Source of the DNA: Anisakis pegreffii
Taxonomy: Eukaryota; Nematoda; Chromadorea; Rhabditida; Anisakidae
Direction: 5' to 3'
Length of the DNA stretch: 64,000 bases
NCBI GenBank assembly: GCA_035041965.1
Contig: JAPYMA010000183.1
Span: 1 to 64,000, forward strand
The notes beneath the pieces were generated by a model, which made no database searches, was not told where the DNA came from, and saw nothing but the letters and a program-made list of their open reading frames with translations. The position numbers and the translations under genes were made by a program. Positions 26,401-39,834 of this stretch are shown here, one piece after another. The stretch's first letter is position 1; every line of letters begins with the position of its first letter.

Positions 26401-29400
26401 AAAATTCGAAAATTTTAATAGTGATGGTGAGTCGGAAAAGTTGTGGTTGTGCAGTTCAATTACATATGCCTTTCAAGTCGATAAATGGAAATGTACTAAT
26501 GAATAAAGAATGACGATTCCGTTTTTAGATCTATCGACTAGCTGATTCATCCGGTAAAGCAAGATATGCATACGCATTACATCCAGCTATCACCCCTCCA
26601 ACTCGGACGGTTCAAACCATCAAACAACCACCACAACAACAGCAGTCAATCAAACAACCCATTAGAACTGTAGCACGCGAATATTACGTACACAGTGATG
26701 AAGTGCTCAATGAAATGAAATCAACACCTCTGATTCAGAATGCTGACGTTATGGTTTGTTTTTCGTATACGTTTATGATTTTACCGATACATAAAGTGTC
26801 TTTTTCGTGCGAATAATATTTTCGTAGCATTGGTGCTAGCAAGTACTCGTGGAACGTATACATCTATAAAATTCCTGGGCTGCCAATTGCATTTCCGTTA
26901 AGAAATATAGAAAATTCTTGGGCTATTTTAAAAATGCAATCTAGAAGTCGAAAATATATAATAACCGCGATAAGACAAGAAGGAAAAGATGAACTTCGAA
27001 GATGCGCAATAAGACAAGAAATGCAATCTGAATAACCACCGTTTTCACTCTTCCTCATTCTGCCCTGACGTTGCTTCCCACGACTTAAAGCTTCATGAAG
27101 CTTAGGCATTATCTGTGAAACTCTTTTCATTACAAAAATTGAGCTGAACCTCGATATCGAGAAGTTTCACCAGCAATGAATGTTCAAGAACAGCGGAGTG
27201 AACATCCAACAATGTCGCGTTTCATTTATCACTTCCAGATTCCCTCATTATCGGTCTCCATATTGGTGCATATAGCATTTCTTGCGTTACTCATTTCTGT
27301 GAGTGTGTATCGTGATTTTCCCGTTTCAAGCCATACAACTTCTGTCTGTTAATATTTAATAGTTGTAGTTTTTTGATTTATGCATTTATGCATCTATCAT
27401 CCCAGGTTAATATCTTTGTAGTACATCCTTAAGCACGTCTTTCCCATCTTTTCCATACTTTATGATATCTAAAAGTCAGTCCATCGCGCTTTGAAAAAAT
27501 TCGTTTGCCACCAGTTTTGTACCATTTACGAAGTCGTTTTCTTTGAAGGGAATTAAGAACGTTTATTAGTCATAAAAATTTCAAAGTTTCATACGCCTGA
27601 CTGAATTCAAAATTCATCTACGAGATCTTCTTATAAATCCTTACGGTATTAATCTTTGGATGCGTTTTGGTTCATTACTCCGTTCTTTTTTGACTCATTC
27701 AAGTATGCTGACTGTCATCGGATGAAATGTATGAAAATTGCTACCTCGCACTAATGAAATCCTCAAACGCACATCATTGGTACTACGAAGGAATTCAGGT
27801 TATTCCTGGAATGTTGTTGCCTATCTGTAATAAGTATATGAAAAAGAATCATCCCATTGAATCGACAGTTGCAAATGATTATTTTTATTATTAGTATCAG
27901 GTGAACCGTATGCAAACGGAGCAAATTCAGTCGCCGTCTTCCGCAACAACGTCACAAATCACATTTATACAACAACAGCAACAAAATATCGTGACGCTAA
28001 ATAAACTGAAGAAGAAACCTGTTGCACCAGATGAAGATCAGAGAGAATCTGACCGAATGAGGTATCAATTTTATTTCAGTGACTTATTCCATCACTTATT
28101 CGCTTCGTGTACTGTACAAATGCTGCGCTATTGTTCGTTGTGAATATTTCTGAATAATGCTGATCTTGAGCATATTTTTAATGCATTGTTTCAGTGGTAG
28201 TCCCTTGTAAAATCATTGCTGGTTGTAGGGGAAAAGACTTATGAGCACTTAGACATAGGCTATTATTATGCTCATGGATACTTTTCTTAAATAATGGGTA
28301 ATGCTGAAAGCGTTATGGTGATGATCAAAGTTGGTAGTACTTCTAAAGCGTGAGATTGTATTCGCTGTATCTGCGATCATTATTTTAAATCAAGCACAAA
28401 TTTAGCGATTCAACCGTAGCCGCACAAGCTGGCGCTATACAGCGTTTTGGTACATTGGCCGGTTGGAAGCAAATGGGTGCATGGTTGAAGGCGGCCGAGA
28501 AGAACGGTGATTGGAATCGATTGAAATTATTGTTGAGTCAGTGCGCTCAGGTATTTGTGATGCTTTTAATTTATGGCTACAATTTAATTCGATTTCTTAT
28601 CGCTCTTTTTTACACAAAGCCTAAGCCAAGAATGCATCATGAGAACAGCATTGAAAGTAATTTTGTTCAGTGCATTAGCACGATAGCAATCTTATGAAAT
28701 TCGTGTTCATTTATTTTGTCGCATAAAAAATTAGACTCAGTCATTAATCTAATTCAAAATGACCTAAAATCCATTATTCAGGCAAGTCTAACAGTTGAGT
28801 TGTTACAAGCGAATGACACGCCAAGATTCGTGAGGAAGCTATCGAAAAGTTGTGTTGATGTTGGTAAGTTGCATTTGTGAGTTCGTATTTGACGCCAAAA
28901 TAAATTTTTGAGATGCTCATCTCCATAATATCAATGTTTCATGTTACGAACGGTAATTGCGATTCGTATAACTGAGGAAAGAACATAGACGCCTTGAAGA
29001 ATTATCAGAATAGTCATACATGGATGGTGATGTTAAGAAGTAAATCCTGCTGATCACTCATTCAGAGTTATAAGAAATAGTGTTCCTCAAAAGGAAAATG
29101 TTTTAAGTTACTATTCAAATGATACCCTCTGAAAGCGTTCATTGGAAGTAATTTCACTGAAGGTGCGGTGCACAAAAAGTGTGAATGGGTTGCAGTTGTT
29201 CTTTTTTAGACGTACGGAAAGTAGCTGGAGATTTGGTGTTGCGGTGGAAGAAACTGATAGCAGCGCCATCATCAGCAAGTAATCAACACATTGAGGAAGA
29301 GCCGAAGCGAGTTGGCTCGGCGAAGCGAAAAACGCCCCATCCTCAGACAGCTTCATCATCGACGAAAGGCACTGCTGCATCCAGTAAAATAGCTAAAAAG

Positions 29401-32400
29401 AGCAAAAATATCAAGCAAGAGATGCGAAAGAGATCAGATGATTCGATCACTTCGAACACCCTCTCCCAACAGCTATCATCTGATAATGCTGACGACGATT
29501 CAACCCGAGAAAACTCTCCGAGATTGGAAACATCAACGAACGCACAACCTAAATCGTCTGCTTCAAGTGATACTTCTGTCGATTCATTAACGGCCAAATC
29601 AGAAGATTCCAGCACAAAGAAGAATCAAACAACCGAGCAGAAGGCGTCATCTTCCTCGAAAACATCGCAGTCGAACAAAATCAGCGAATTCAACATGTTC
29701 GAAAAGTTGCGACAAGAACGCAAAGAAGAGAAGCGACCAAAGCGAGCTCGAACCTACATGGCCAAGTTTCGATCAACAGGTAATTGGCGACAAAGAAGTT
29801 TTCGAAATTTTCTATCGGATCAATTCTTTCGTCCTAATCTATGTTTTTATGTTTACATTTTATATTTTCTGATGTTTTTTTTTCGAGTTTGTTTATTCTT
29901 CGGGATCGTTTTGTTTTTGGTTTTATCTCTCGTCGTCAGTGTCAGATTGGAAATTATGACTAGTTTTCATTATATTTTCAAGTCAGACACGTTGTTTCAG
30001 GTGCGGTGGAACAACTTATAATGTATTATTCTATGCGGGTGATTGTACAAAACGTGCTCTTGTATATTGTGTTTTTTCATTCAGTCGTATTAGCGAAACC
30101 ACAAATCATTTTAAGAAAATTTTCGCAAACAATGACGTTTGTTTGATTGGATAGAAACGGGCTTGTGTTGATTTTTTTGTTAATTGTATGTTGAATTTGT
30201 ACGAAAAGATTTGTTTCGTTCTATTCCAATGTGTATATAATGTATAGTGTATACAGTTGTATAATATTAAAACAACGCATCGGCATGCATCAACGAACAT
30301 CCAAAATGATGTTAAAGTGCTGATCACATGATAGCAGCAAACGGAAGTTGGTTATCACCTTTTATCACTTCATTATTAATATCTGTGCATCAGGCGACCT
30401 TCAACGGCAACTTCGCATGGATTTGACGATTCGGAAGTGCTTCCTGTGATACTTTAAGCAACCAGAAACATTCAATCAGTATTGTGTCGATTAACATCAG
30501 TATTCTTAGAACTTCTAACATTAGGGATCATTCTGTGGTGCTATTCTTCGTATTTGGGTTGGGTGCGGTGGTATTTCGGGTCAGTATATAAATGTAAATA
30601 ATTGAGATGATTACCGATGATGATAATATAAGCATCGATAAGGAAACGGTGTTTGTTTTCAATTGATGTGTTGTGGTATCGCTCAACAATGAACAATTGA
30701 TCAGTTACAGTGGTGAATGATAAAAGCAGCGAATCAATGAAATCTTTTATTTCTTATTCTCCTAAAGAGTTGTTTTTGTTGAGCAGAATTCTTTCCTAAA
30801 GTTCAGCAAATCTGAGTGCCTAGTTTTAAATAAACCTGACATTTTTAATTCAAAGCATTGAAAACCTTGATCGGCATCAGTTTTTTAAAGTATATTCGTA
30901 AGTGGAAATTTGATTTCATTAATTCTCATTGGACAGTGAAGTAAGTGATCATGAAAAACAATCTCAACTGTTCAACATTTTTCGATGACTGATGTCGGAT
31001 GGTCTCTTCTGATAATGAATAGAACATCGTCGCAAGATAGTGACACTGTAATTGTCGTCACGAATGAATTTAGGTATCAGTGAATCAAATCGAAATAATC
31101 ACACATCAGCCAACCATTAATAATCCTCACTGAGTCGTTGAATAATCCAGTAACTACTTCGCGGTTCACTTTCCTTTTGGTTTGTTCTTGAAAACAGACT
31201 TTGTTGAATGACGCTTTTCATTATTTAGCTGTGCGCATATTAGAGCAATAGACATCATAAAGAGAGGGAACTTACTGTAAACAGAGTGCATTTATTTCGA
31301 TGAATTGGAAAAAGTTAAATCGCAACTATGAAAGAATCGAGCAACAACTCGTATCCGTAATCGTTGCCATAGAGAATCATCGTACATATCACTGAAAGAT
31401 TCTATTTGTACTTTCGTTGCGCATCAGAAATTATTGTAGTTGTTCAATTTTGTTTTTTCTTTTAAGCAGTGAATAGTGCTTTCGTTTCTGTGATTCGTAT
31501 TCGTTATTTCGAATATTTGTAGAAAATTACGTTTGAACTATAGAATTTTTTTCAACCTTTCATGTAATGTAGTTATTCGGCTTCTAGATAACCTTTTTTT
31601 CAACATATCGACAACATAATGATCGAGTGAACATTCAAATAGTAGTTTTTTTAAGATTCACGAGCTGAGTATTCCTAGATCCAACTGTGTTTGTTTGCAT
31701 CACAGTTATTATGTGGTATTTGATATGCTGACATGATGTATGTGTGAATAAATATGAAGAATATGTTTGATAGAAATATTGTATGAAGAATAATGAAGTC
31801 GGAAATATAAAAGAGCACGCTTTATGCAGTCACCCGTATGGATATTACACTTCATGATTTTGATTTTCATGTTATCTTTTGGTTTGTTCAGCAATGAGTT
31901 CCTTTCGAGCAATTATTTCGAATGCATGTAATTGATTGAGTAATTTCTCAGTTGTAATTTCAGGATTGGAAGGTGATGCGGATGAAGCAACAAGTAAAGG
32001 CAGTGGCGCTGTTAAGAAGAGAATGCCCAGTAAAGGCGTATTGGATGCAAAGAAACGTGGTACATAGTTTTTTATTATCAACTTTTCACGTACCATCAAT
32101 TTTGTTCATTGTGACTGCAATATTATTTTTATTATATTGAAGTCATGACTGGAGCTTTTGTGAAGTGTTCAGCTAGAGTTGTCCGTGTGAACACTACTTG
32201 TGAAAATATCAGTGAGCGATTTCTGTATGTGTTACACGTTTTGCATTTAGCGGTTCATTTCAGTTGGTATAAGATAGAAATGACCATATCACAATTTTAA
32301 TAAACGAGTATTGCACAAAGTAAAATCTGGTCAATATTTCAATTTTGTGACAGTGTTCGAATCGTTCCATTATGCCGTCATTCGTTTCATTGTTAAATTT

Positions 32401-35400
32401 ACCGTTGTTGTGAAATTCAGAAAAGAATGCGGCATCGTCATCAAAAGTTTCACCTGCATCCTCTAATATGCCCCCACCAATCACATCAACACCTCCGTCG
32501 GAAAAGAAACTCTCACAGAATTCACCTACACCAAGTAAGTTCCTCATTTTGTTGTCATTTCAATTCGGTTATGAGATTCTAAGCATGTGTAATGGCAGTT
32601 GGTGTGTGTCGAATATTGTGTTCAAGTCTCAATGAATAATTCAGGAGTAATGGCAAGTAACACATTTATGGACGCACTTATGGATCCGGTCATTAAGAAG
32701 ACAACAGCTAAACCAGCGAAGAAAAAAGTTCTACTGACGGCCCCAAAACCGCTTCCAACAACGTCGTCGGTCATGCCAAGCGTTATGGTTGGTTTTATTC
32801 ATTCAAATGTATTCGTTTTCTAGATGTTCTCTTTACCACAGATGTTGTAATGAAAATGGTATTCATACAATACGTCATTCTCTGGGTTGATTACATGAAT
32901 CAGATTGATAAGAAACGCCGCAATTTTCAGGAAGGTCTTTATAGTGATACATCTAAATTGCTGAACAAGGATCTGAGTGCTAATAAATCGGATGAGGCGA
33001 ATGCGAGTGCAGCAGACACAAGCAAAGTTGTTGAAGCTGTCGAACCGAATGTCACTCCGATCGGTAGTCGTAGGATTAGATTCGCGGATGAGATGGGTTC
33101 TGATTTGGTGAGCGTACGCTACTTCGAAATTGAAGAAGGAGAGCGAAGTGCGTTATATTCTATCATTGAATTAGTTCATTTCATTCATCTTTTCACAAAA
33201 ATTCCTTTCTTTGCTACGAAAAATTCAATCATTTCCACATTACAACAACGTATTTATCGTTGGTTTTCTACTGCTTCATTCGTGCAAGAAATTTGCAATC
33301 ATTCGGTATTACCTCTACAAGAGCAACAAGTCAGTGACAGCAGTTTTTATGATATGAAATTTCAGTGAACGTCAGTAAGTTATCATCGGAAGATATGAAA
33401 CATTTGGAGATGCAACGTGAACGCAATTTCATGAAGGAAAATCGGTCGTTGAATAGCGACGATTTCGCATTGGACGGTAATGATGAGGCAAAACCACTCA
33501 TTGCGGTACGTCATTTAGAGTTGGGAGTATTGGGGTGTTGTTGGTGCAGTGGTTGCTGTCGCTGTTATCTTATGCAGGTGTCTTAGATCAGATCCATGCG
33601 AGTGTAGACAATGTGCCAGGAAGTAGAATCTGCAAGGCAACTCATTGCTATGTGGATGTGGACAAACTTGGCGAAACTAGTGTGTGGGAATACCGGTTTA
33701 ACATATCCTTAAATTCGGTTGTTATACCAGTCAGACCCCACGAACAACCATATTGAGCGGTTGTTCGCCTTTGAAGTCTCAGAGAATTCTCTGTAATTAT
33801 GCACAGAAGAAACAATGGTATTTCAGTGGCGTCTCATTTTGGTGGATGATGCAAAGATATTCGAGAGTCGTGGTTCGCAGAGCGTCGCGTGTAAGATTGA
33901 AGAGGAACGTCAAAAAACCGTTATGCGGCCATTCTTTGATCCTTCAGTGTACGAATTCACTAATTCATTTCAATTTAGCACTCAATTTCGTTTAATGACG
34001 ATTAAGCGATCGTAAATTCTCGAAATTTAACACGTACTCTGTGTTATTATTTGTTTTGATATTTCGGTTTCATTTCCATATTCAGTACTTTATTTTTATA
34101 TTGGTCAAATTTCATTTTAGTCCAGCAGAAATGGCCGACGCTGAAGAGGAACTGATACCGAATCCTGTTCCACCAATCAATATTCCCCTTGAAATGATTG
34201 ATGAGGTTTCTGAGGTACGACATTGAAGCTTATTCTTTGCTTTGCTTATTGCTAACAAGTTATTCAATATGACTCGAGGATGGTAATCTAGCGGTGTGGG
34301 TGTTGTCGATATAAACGCACTGTTACTTGTACTGTTCTTTATCTCGTTAAGTCTCGCGAGAGATAAAGTTATTACTCCATTGAGTGGCATTCATCGCGTT
34401 CACTTAATTTTTTGATTCATAGAAACGATTGATGAGAGTTTTTTTGGTGATCCAAATATAAGAGTTAGTAATATTCTGTAATGCAGTAAGTGATGATGCA
34501 GGTACAGACTGAAATACCTTCAACACCATCAGTTGTCGTTAATGCGAAGGATGAGAAAAAAGCTGAGGAGACGAGTGCAATCGATGTTCAGGTTTGTGGA
34601 GATCTGTGGTTGATTCGTCTTTTTACTCTGATCTTATGTCATGATATTAGGTGAGTTTATGTGAAAGAAATTTGGGGTGAGGGAGCATATAGGTGGGAGA
34701 AAGCTTTGGTGAGCGGAATGGACGGTGGATTAGATCAAATAGGAAGAATTAGTGAAAATTGCGGGCGGTGGTAGGATGGTGGTGATTGTTTCGAGGTTGA
34801 GCGGTGTGTCAGCTTTGCAGAATACATTGTCGGTGTATTTCGAACATTTAGCGCTCTCCGATGCAAATGACAAATGGTCAATTGCTATTTCCGATGTTAG
34901 TTTTATGAGCTTTATTGTTATTAAGAAATGAAGATGTGTGATCAATAGGAGTTAAGTTCACTCAACGACTGAGCAATGAATCTTCTGAAATGGTGTAATG
35001 GTTATCGGTATTTGGAGCATATTTTCATATATATAGAAACATGTTTGAGATGTTTCAAATAATTTGGAATGAATCCATGTGAACGTTCCATGATATCAAA
35101 GATGTCTTCTCATGATGTTCCTTTAGAAGGTCTCACTCATCTAAGCTTCTTTCCGAAGTAAAGAAATCTATTGACTTATTGTTTTTGTTTTTTTAAGATA
35201 GAGCATGAATTGTACGCGTATAATTAACAATAAAACAGAATACACGTTGAAAATATTTCAGAAATTGATGAATCAGTTGAAAGAGAAGGGAATAGTGTCG
35301 TCGGGATCGGATTTGGCGAATATCCTGAATAAAGTGACGACGGTATCTTCATCGCAGCCATCGACAGCAATCCCACAGATCCCCATTATACCAACTGTAC

Positions 35401-37041
35401 CCGCTAGTGCTCCTCGCTGTTCCACCCAAACAACATATGCACAAATCCCATCTGACTCTCTAGCACAGCTACCAATGCCAATCGCTCATCAGGGCACTTT
35501 CCCATCGACGTTCGTTTTGTTTGCGATCTTCTGCATTCATAGTTTGCTTCATAAGGATAATTTGCATCGATAATATCATTTCAAACGCAAATTGCGCATT
35601 CGTTTCGCTCATGAAAATTATCATTGAGGAATGAGAATGCAAGATGAACTCTTTGCAGGTTACCAATGCCTCCCAGATTACCTCCACCACTACCGAATGC
35701 AGCAGCATCATTCCCAGTGCCCATTCAACAGCAAGCACCTCTGTTGAACGGTCCGGTACCGGCTGGTGTTACTCCCACTGTTGGTGTTGATCCGAACCCA
35801 AACAGTGGACCTTCAACTTCGGATGCTGCTTATGAGCCATACGGAAGAATGCGTAAGTCTTAATCTGTATTGATCTTCACTTTTCGTTCATTCTCTGCAA
35901 ACGGTCTTGTTTTTTGATAATGGTATAGGATTGCGATTTCGAGCACTTCAAACAAAGCTTATTTTTGCGTCGAGCTAGAGGATATTTATTCATTGTCACG
36001 ATATTCATAGCCTATGCTGTAATTGGTTTCATTATTAGTGCGTTAGTCGTTTTTAAATTTATTTTCGAAACATATCTCTCTCTATTTATTGTTTTTTAGC
36101 TGTTAAGCAGTGTTCGTTCTTCCGTGCCGGTGCGTGTAACTATGGATCGAGATGTCGTTATTCACATGGTGATGAACCAACTGTAGGCACCAGACCTGAC
36201 TATTACGGGCGATTTGTGCCAGGTCGCGGTGGACGTGGACCTTCGATGAGACCTCCACGAGGCGGTCCACACAATGACAGTGACTATCGGTTCGTTTCAT
36301 TCGCTATTTAAATGCTTACTGTTCAGTCTCGTTTTCGTGCAGCTATTTTATGGTTCTGCATACCATTTCCGCTACTTAAAGCGATAATTCTTTCTTGTGG
36401 CGCAATTGTTCGACAGAATTTTTTGGAACGATAATTCAGTGCAATTAAGAGAATACTGATTAGCTTAATGCATACCTTTGACGTTACCGTTGACAGTGTT
36501 TGTGGAAATGAATCACTTCATTTGAGATACTTTCAGTCGTGGTGCTCATGGATATGGTCCAGTGAGACGAAATTTCGACCGTGAGCGTGATTATGACCGA
36601 GATCGGGATCGAGATTATCGGGGATACGATCGATATGAACGCAGAAGAAGACGAAGTCGTTCGAGGTCTCGTAGCAGAAGCAGGTTCGTTGTTTTACACA
36701 CTCACTCATAAACTGCCAATCAACTCATTTGGTTAAGCCAAATGAAACGTTTTATGGAGTAGCTGACTAATTCATGTTTTTAAATGTTAAGGTCCCGGAG
36801 TCCACCAAGACGCCCTCGTTCGCCAGACAGACGTGGCGGTTCACGTCAAAGTTCACGTGACGATAGAAGACCTTATGATGAGAAAGATAAGGAAAAAGAG
36901 AAAGTAGAGGAGATGACGAAGAAAGTGAATATTGACCAACAAAAGAATTCACCACCAGAAGATCCGGTACCGTCAAAATCATCCGATGCTGTTAAAGCAA
37001 ATCCGCAAATTGATTCGCCATCAAGCCCTAAAGCTTCATAA
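11492..37041 (+). CDS. PNUTS: PNUTS/PPP1R10-like protein phosphatase 1 nuclear targeting subunit (22 exons)
   Basis: Exons: 11492-11713, 20261-20425, 21635-21982, 25514-25612, 26529-26753, 27895-28061, 28406-28550, 28782-28863, 29210-29779, 31964-32059, 32421-32534, 32645-32787, 32904-33147, 33366-33505, 33827-33948, 34121-34214, 34502-34591, 35262-35509, 35659-35852, 36100-36289, 36537-36683, 36792-37041. Phases agree throughout and the sum is 4095 nt (1364 codons plus TAA). In order: an acidic then Gln-rich N-terminus (1-408); a TFIIS-N/LW domain (about 409-501, GWKQMGAWLKAAEKNGDW ... LVLRWKKL); a Ser-rich linker; NTFMDALMD; the PP1-docking block with RIRF (about 849-852), then VRYFEIEEGERMNVSKL; PVPPINIPLEM; a CCCH finger C-x7-C-x5-C-x3-H (1174-1192); a Gly/Arg and Arg/Ser tail. 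PNUTS holds PP1 on chromatin and in the RNA polymerase II termination machinery. The first five exons rest only on open frame, phase and splice sites, so a separate upstream gene remains possible. The exon at 32904 could instead begin at 32931. Confidence 0.85.
11714..20260. other. Long first intron of the PNUTS-like gene (or intergenic)
   Basis: About 8.5 kb lies between the acidic first exon and the exon at 20261. No exon I can support occurs within it. It carries a direct repeat pair (16101-16175 and 16414-16489), a small GACGGGA/TCCCGTC palindrome near 12414-12432, and unrecognised open stretches. The longest are on the minus strand at 13278-13706 (142 codons) and 14713-15078 (121 codons, starts MEEEDRNVFKGTKKKRK), and on the plus strand at 15256-15531. 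None shows a domain or a convincing exon structure. If the acidic exon is not part of this gene, the interval is intergenic. Confidence 0.5.
16101..16489. repeat. Direct repeat pair of about 75 bp
   Basis: 16101-16175 and 16414-16489 share a diverged direct repeat (common blocks CTGTTTCAAAAG, AATGACC and TGAATTCCACCA), 313 bp apart. The downstream flanks also share GAAGCAAACG-like and ATTTATT-like words, so the duplicated unit may once have been about 310 bp. The source is not recognisable. Confidence 0.7.
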
Positions 37042-38587
37042 TATACAGTTGTTATTAGTTGTTACTTTGTTTCATATAAATATTTCGTATTCTCACTAGA
37101 TCGTTTCTTCATAACTTCAGCACATTTTTGCATTAGGCTGGTCATTGTGAGAGACGTTTTCCGAGTTTTTTCAACGCAGTATCGTTTTATTGTGCCCAAA
37201 TATACTTTATTGATCAGTTCATTGTTCATGTGAATATTATTAAATGAGGTAAAGTCAGGTCGTCATTTGCGAGTCGAAAGTAAGGTATGTGTATGGAGAA
37301 AAGGTAAAATTTATACGTACTTCAAATGAAGCATGGCTTGTTTTATGAGCAATTGACAAAACAGATCTATTTGGCATATTTAGTTCAATTCCCATTCTGT
37401 GGTTGAATATCCTATCGTGCTGTATCCGCGTTCCTTTCAAAATTCTAATTTATTTGTTGTCCTGTTGGACTCATCAGTCTCCACGCTAGGTCACTCAAAT
37501 TGGTAAGTAACTGCTTCATTCACTCATAAAACACTTTCACTGATTTTGAGTCGACAATCTATCACTGACGAGCATGTGATTAGTGATTAGGAAACTATCA
37601 GTGCATACGAATGAGCAATCAGGATTCGTCTCCACTTGGTTATCTAACCTTTACTTTTAGGCCATTTTCTCTCTATAAAATGTTTATTTTTAGATTGCAA
37701 TTTAATGTTTGTTTCAATCTGTTCATTTTAACCTCTTTATATGTTGAATGCCAAAAATGGGTAGATAACACACTTATATGTTGACTGTTTTTATTCTCGA
37801 TATTTCTCTCTTTCATGTCCATTTGCTCAATATGAACTTCTCAGTTCACATTGAGCAGCTTTTCGTTTACACAGATTCCGTCTTGATGAAACCTGCACGT
37901 GTCACAGGTATATTTTTGCGTATCACAGTTCTGTTTTTCGCTATTCATCGTGTTCACAATCGCACAGCGCATCATTAACCGTGTTCGTATTTGTTGTTGT
38001 TATGATGAATATCGTTATGATTTGATGAATTTCATTCTGATTTTAAGTTTGATTTAAGGAATGTACGATTTTAAGTTTTGATTTTGAAGGAATGTACGAT
38101 TCAGTGCTAACGCTCCTAGAATTAAGCATTCGTTTAATTATGAGCGTGTGATGTGTGCAGCATTTATGATAATACTATCATTTGATTGATGAAGTTCAAC
38201 AGCCGCATTTCTCGAGAGTCAATTAGATTGCTTGACCGTTTGAATCTGGGAAGGTGTGCTTTTGTATTCTCTAGAAGTGGGTTGGCTGAATGAGGTGAAT
38301 CTTTTTTTTCAATCCCAGGATTCGCTGGATGCAGTGCAAAGACTATTGCTCTTTCCCGCTTAAATTATTTGATCCTCTGCAATTGAATGAAGCGTGGAGT
38401 GTTGTCCATTTGAATTTATTTACTTATATTATCATTCAGTGCATGCATATCGATGAAGTTTCTTTATAACTGTGATACATGATGAGATGTAAAGATAATT
38501 GATGTTGTTTTGTATTCATATAATTGTTTGTTCATTGATTGAATGCAATTATGCATGGACTTCTCGGCAGTTCAGTGATAAAATTGA

Positions 38588-39010
38588 ATGCAAATAAATG
38601 ATTGCGTGAATCATCAAAACACGGAATCATATGATTCAGTCGCCCCAGTTCAATTTGAAATCTCACAGAACATTGCTGAAAATTCATTATTGCTCGCAAA
38701 ATTAAGACCGCATAGTTACCAAGATTTCAGCACACTCTTGTGCGGTAACAGTAATTGTTGTCGAAAGAGGATGAACATTAGTAAAATGTGCCCACTCTTT
38801 GAATATCACCACATAAATTTACCCGCTCAGATCAGAATATCGAAAAGGATATCAAATCGAAAATATGTTGCTTTCATGACTTTTATTGACGGCGTAAGAG
38901 GCACCAGTTTCGCTGCAATAACTTCAAAGCATGCAAAACGCATTACTTGGTGCATAAAAGTGCTGATGAACGTTGTCACATGGATACGTTCCTTCCGTTA
39001 CTTTTATTGA
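38588..39010 (+). CDS. Unrecognised 140-codon ORF, possibly spurious
   Basis: An ATG-initiated frame stays open for 140 codons in AT-rich DNA, which is long by chance here. It begins MQINDCVNHQNTESYDSV. The middle has several Cys (LLCGNSNCCRKRMNISKMC) and the C-terminus is basic and aromatic. I recognise no family, see no signal peptide or membrane segment, and find no splice support. A related 30-bp stretch (GCTTTCATGACTTTTAT) recurs near 39352, so part of it may be repeat-derived. It could be an orphan gene, a decayed mobile-element fragment or chance. Confidence 0.2.
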   Translation: MQINDCVNHQNTESYDSVAPVQFEISQNIAENSLLLAKLRPHSYQDFSTLLCGNSNCCRKRMNISKMCPLFEYHHINLPAQIRISKRISNRKYVAFMTFIDGVRGTSFAAITSKHAKRITWCIKVLMNVVTWIRSFRYFY

Positions 39011-39791
39011 CTCACGATATTTTCACATTGTAGCATCCAGAAACGCTAGGCTCATCCCAGATATCTCTAAGTAGACTTCAGAAAATAGAACATTCTTCAG
39101 CATGAGTCGAAATAAATAATGCGCCTCATTTGAATTTCCATTTATTGTTCATTGCTTATCTTACAAATAATCGATTTTGATTTATCCCAAAAAGTTTATA
39201 ATTTTTTATTGATCGGTATCGTTTCTGTAATGACGCAGCTACTGAATCATTAATCGTATTCATATGAAGTTTATTGTTGTGTCTTAAATTTTTATTGATG
39301 TGTGTTTGGTATTTTCAATGTTTTTTGTGCGATTATTCTATATTTTTATTCGCTTTCATGACTTTTATCGATGAGATAAGAAACTGGCTTTTGAGAGTTT
39401 CAATTTGAGTTCCGATTTCATTCGTGAGCCTTGTCCTTCTTGAACTATCATTTTTATGCTTTCTTATGCGTCTTTAGTTATAATTTGTTTGTGTTGGCCG
39501 AATAATTTTGATTTGTTGATTTTTATGCAAACTTCCATTAGTTTATTTGATTTTCTTATTGAAATAAGAGTTATTTTTGATATTTTCTTCTACCTGCAAG
39601 GTCATGACGTAGCATTGTTCCGTCAAATGTTCTCTACGTATGTTATTATCGTTGCTATCACCTGTACGGATAACCAAAACTGTTACATATTCCCCAGTCA
39701 CCGGTATGATCAGCTAATGTTGACCAAAAAAAGTTTTACTCACAAATGTTCATTTGATTTCTTCTTTTAGGCGTTTTTAGTAGCCAAAATA

Positions 39792-39834
39792 GCCAAAATT
39801 TTATCACATCACATAATTGTAATAAAATTTTGGC
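39792..39834. repeat. Perfect 13-bp inverted repeat with 17-bp loop
   Basis: GCCAAAATTTTAT at 39792-39804 is exactly the reverse complement of ATAAAATTTTGGC at 39822-39834. A third partial copy of the arm (GCCAAAAT) lies just before it at 39783. The hairpin lies between the 3' ends of two convergent genes. Confidence 0.9.

Noticed and set aside
29343..29615. Minus-strand acidic ORF
   Set aside because: It is the antisense of the Ser-rich coding exon of the PNUTS-like gene.
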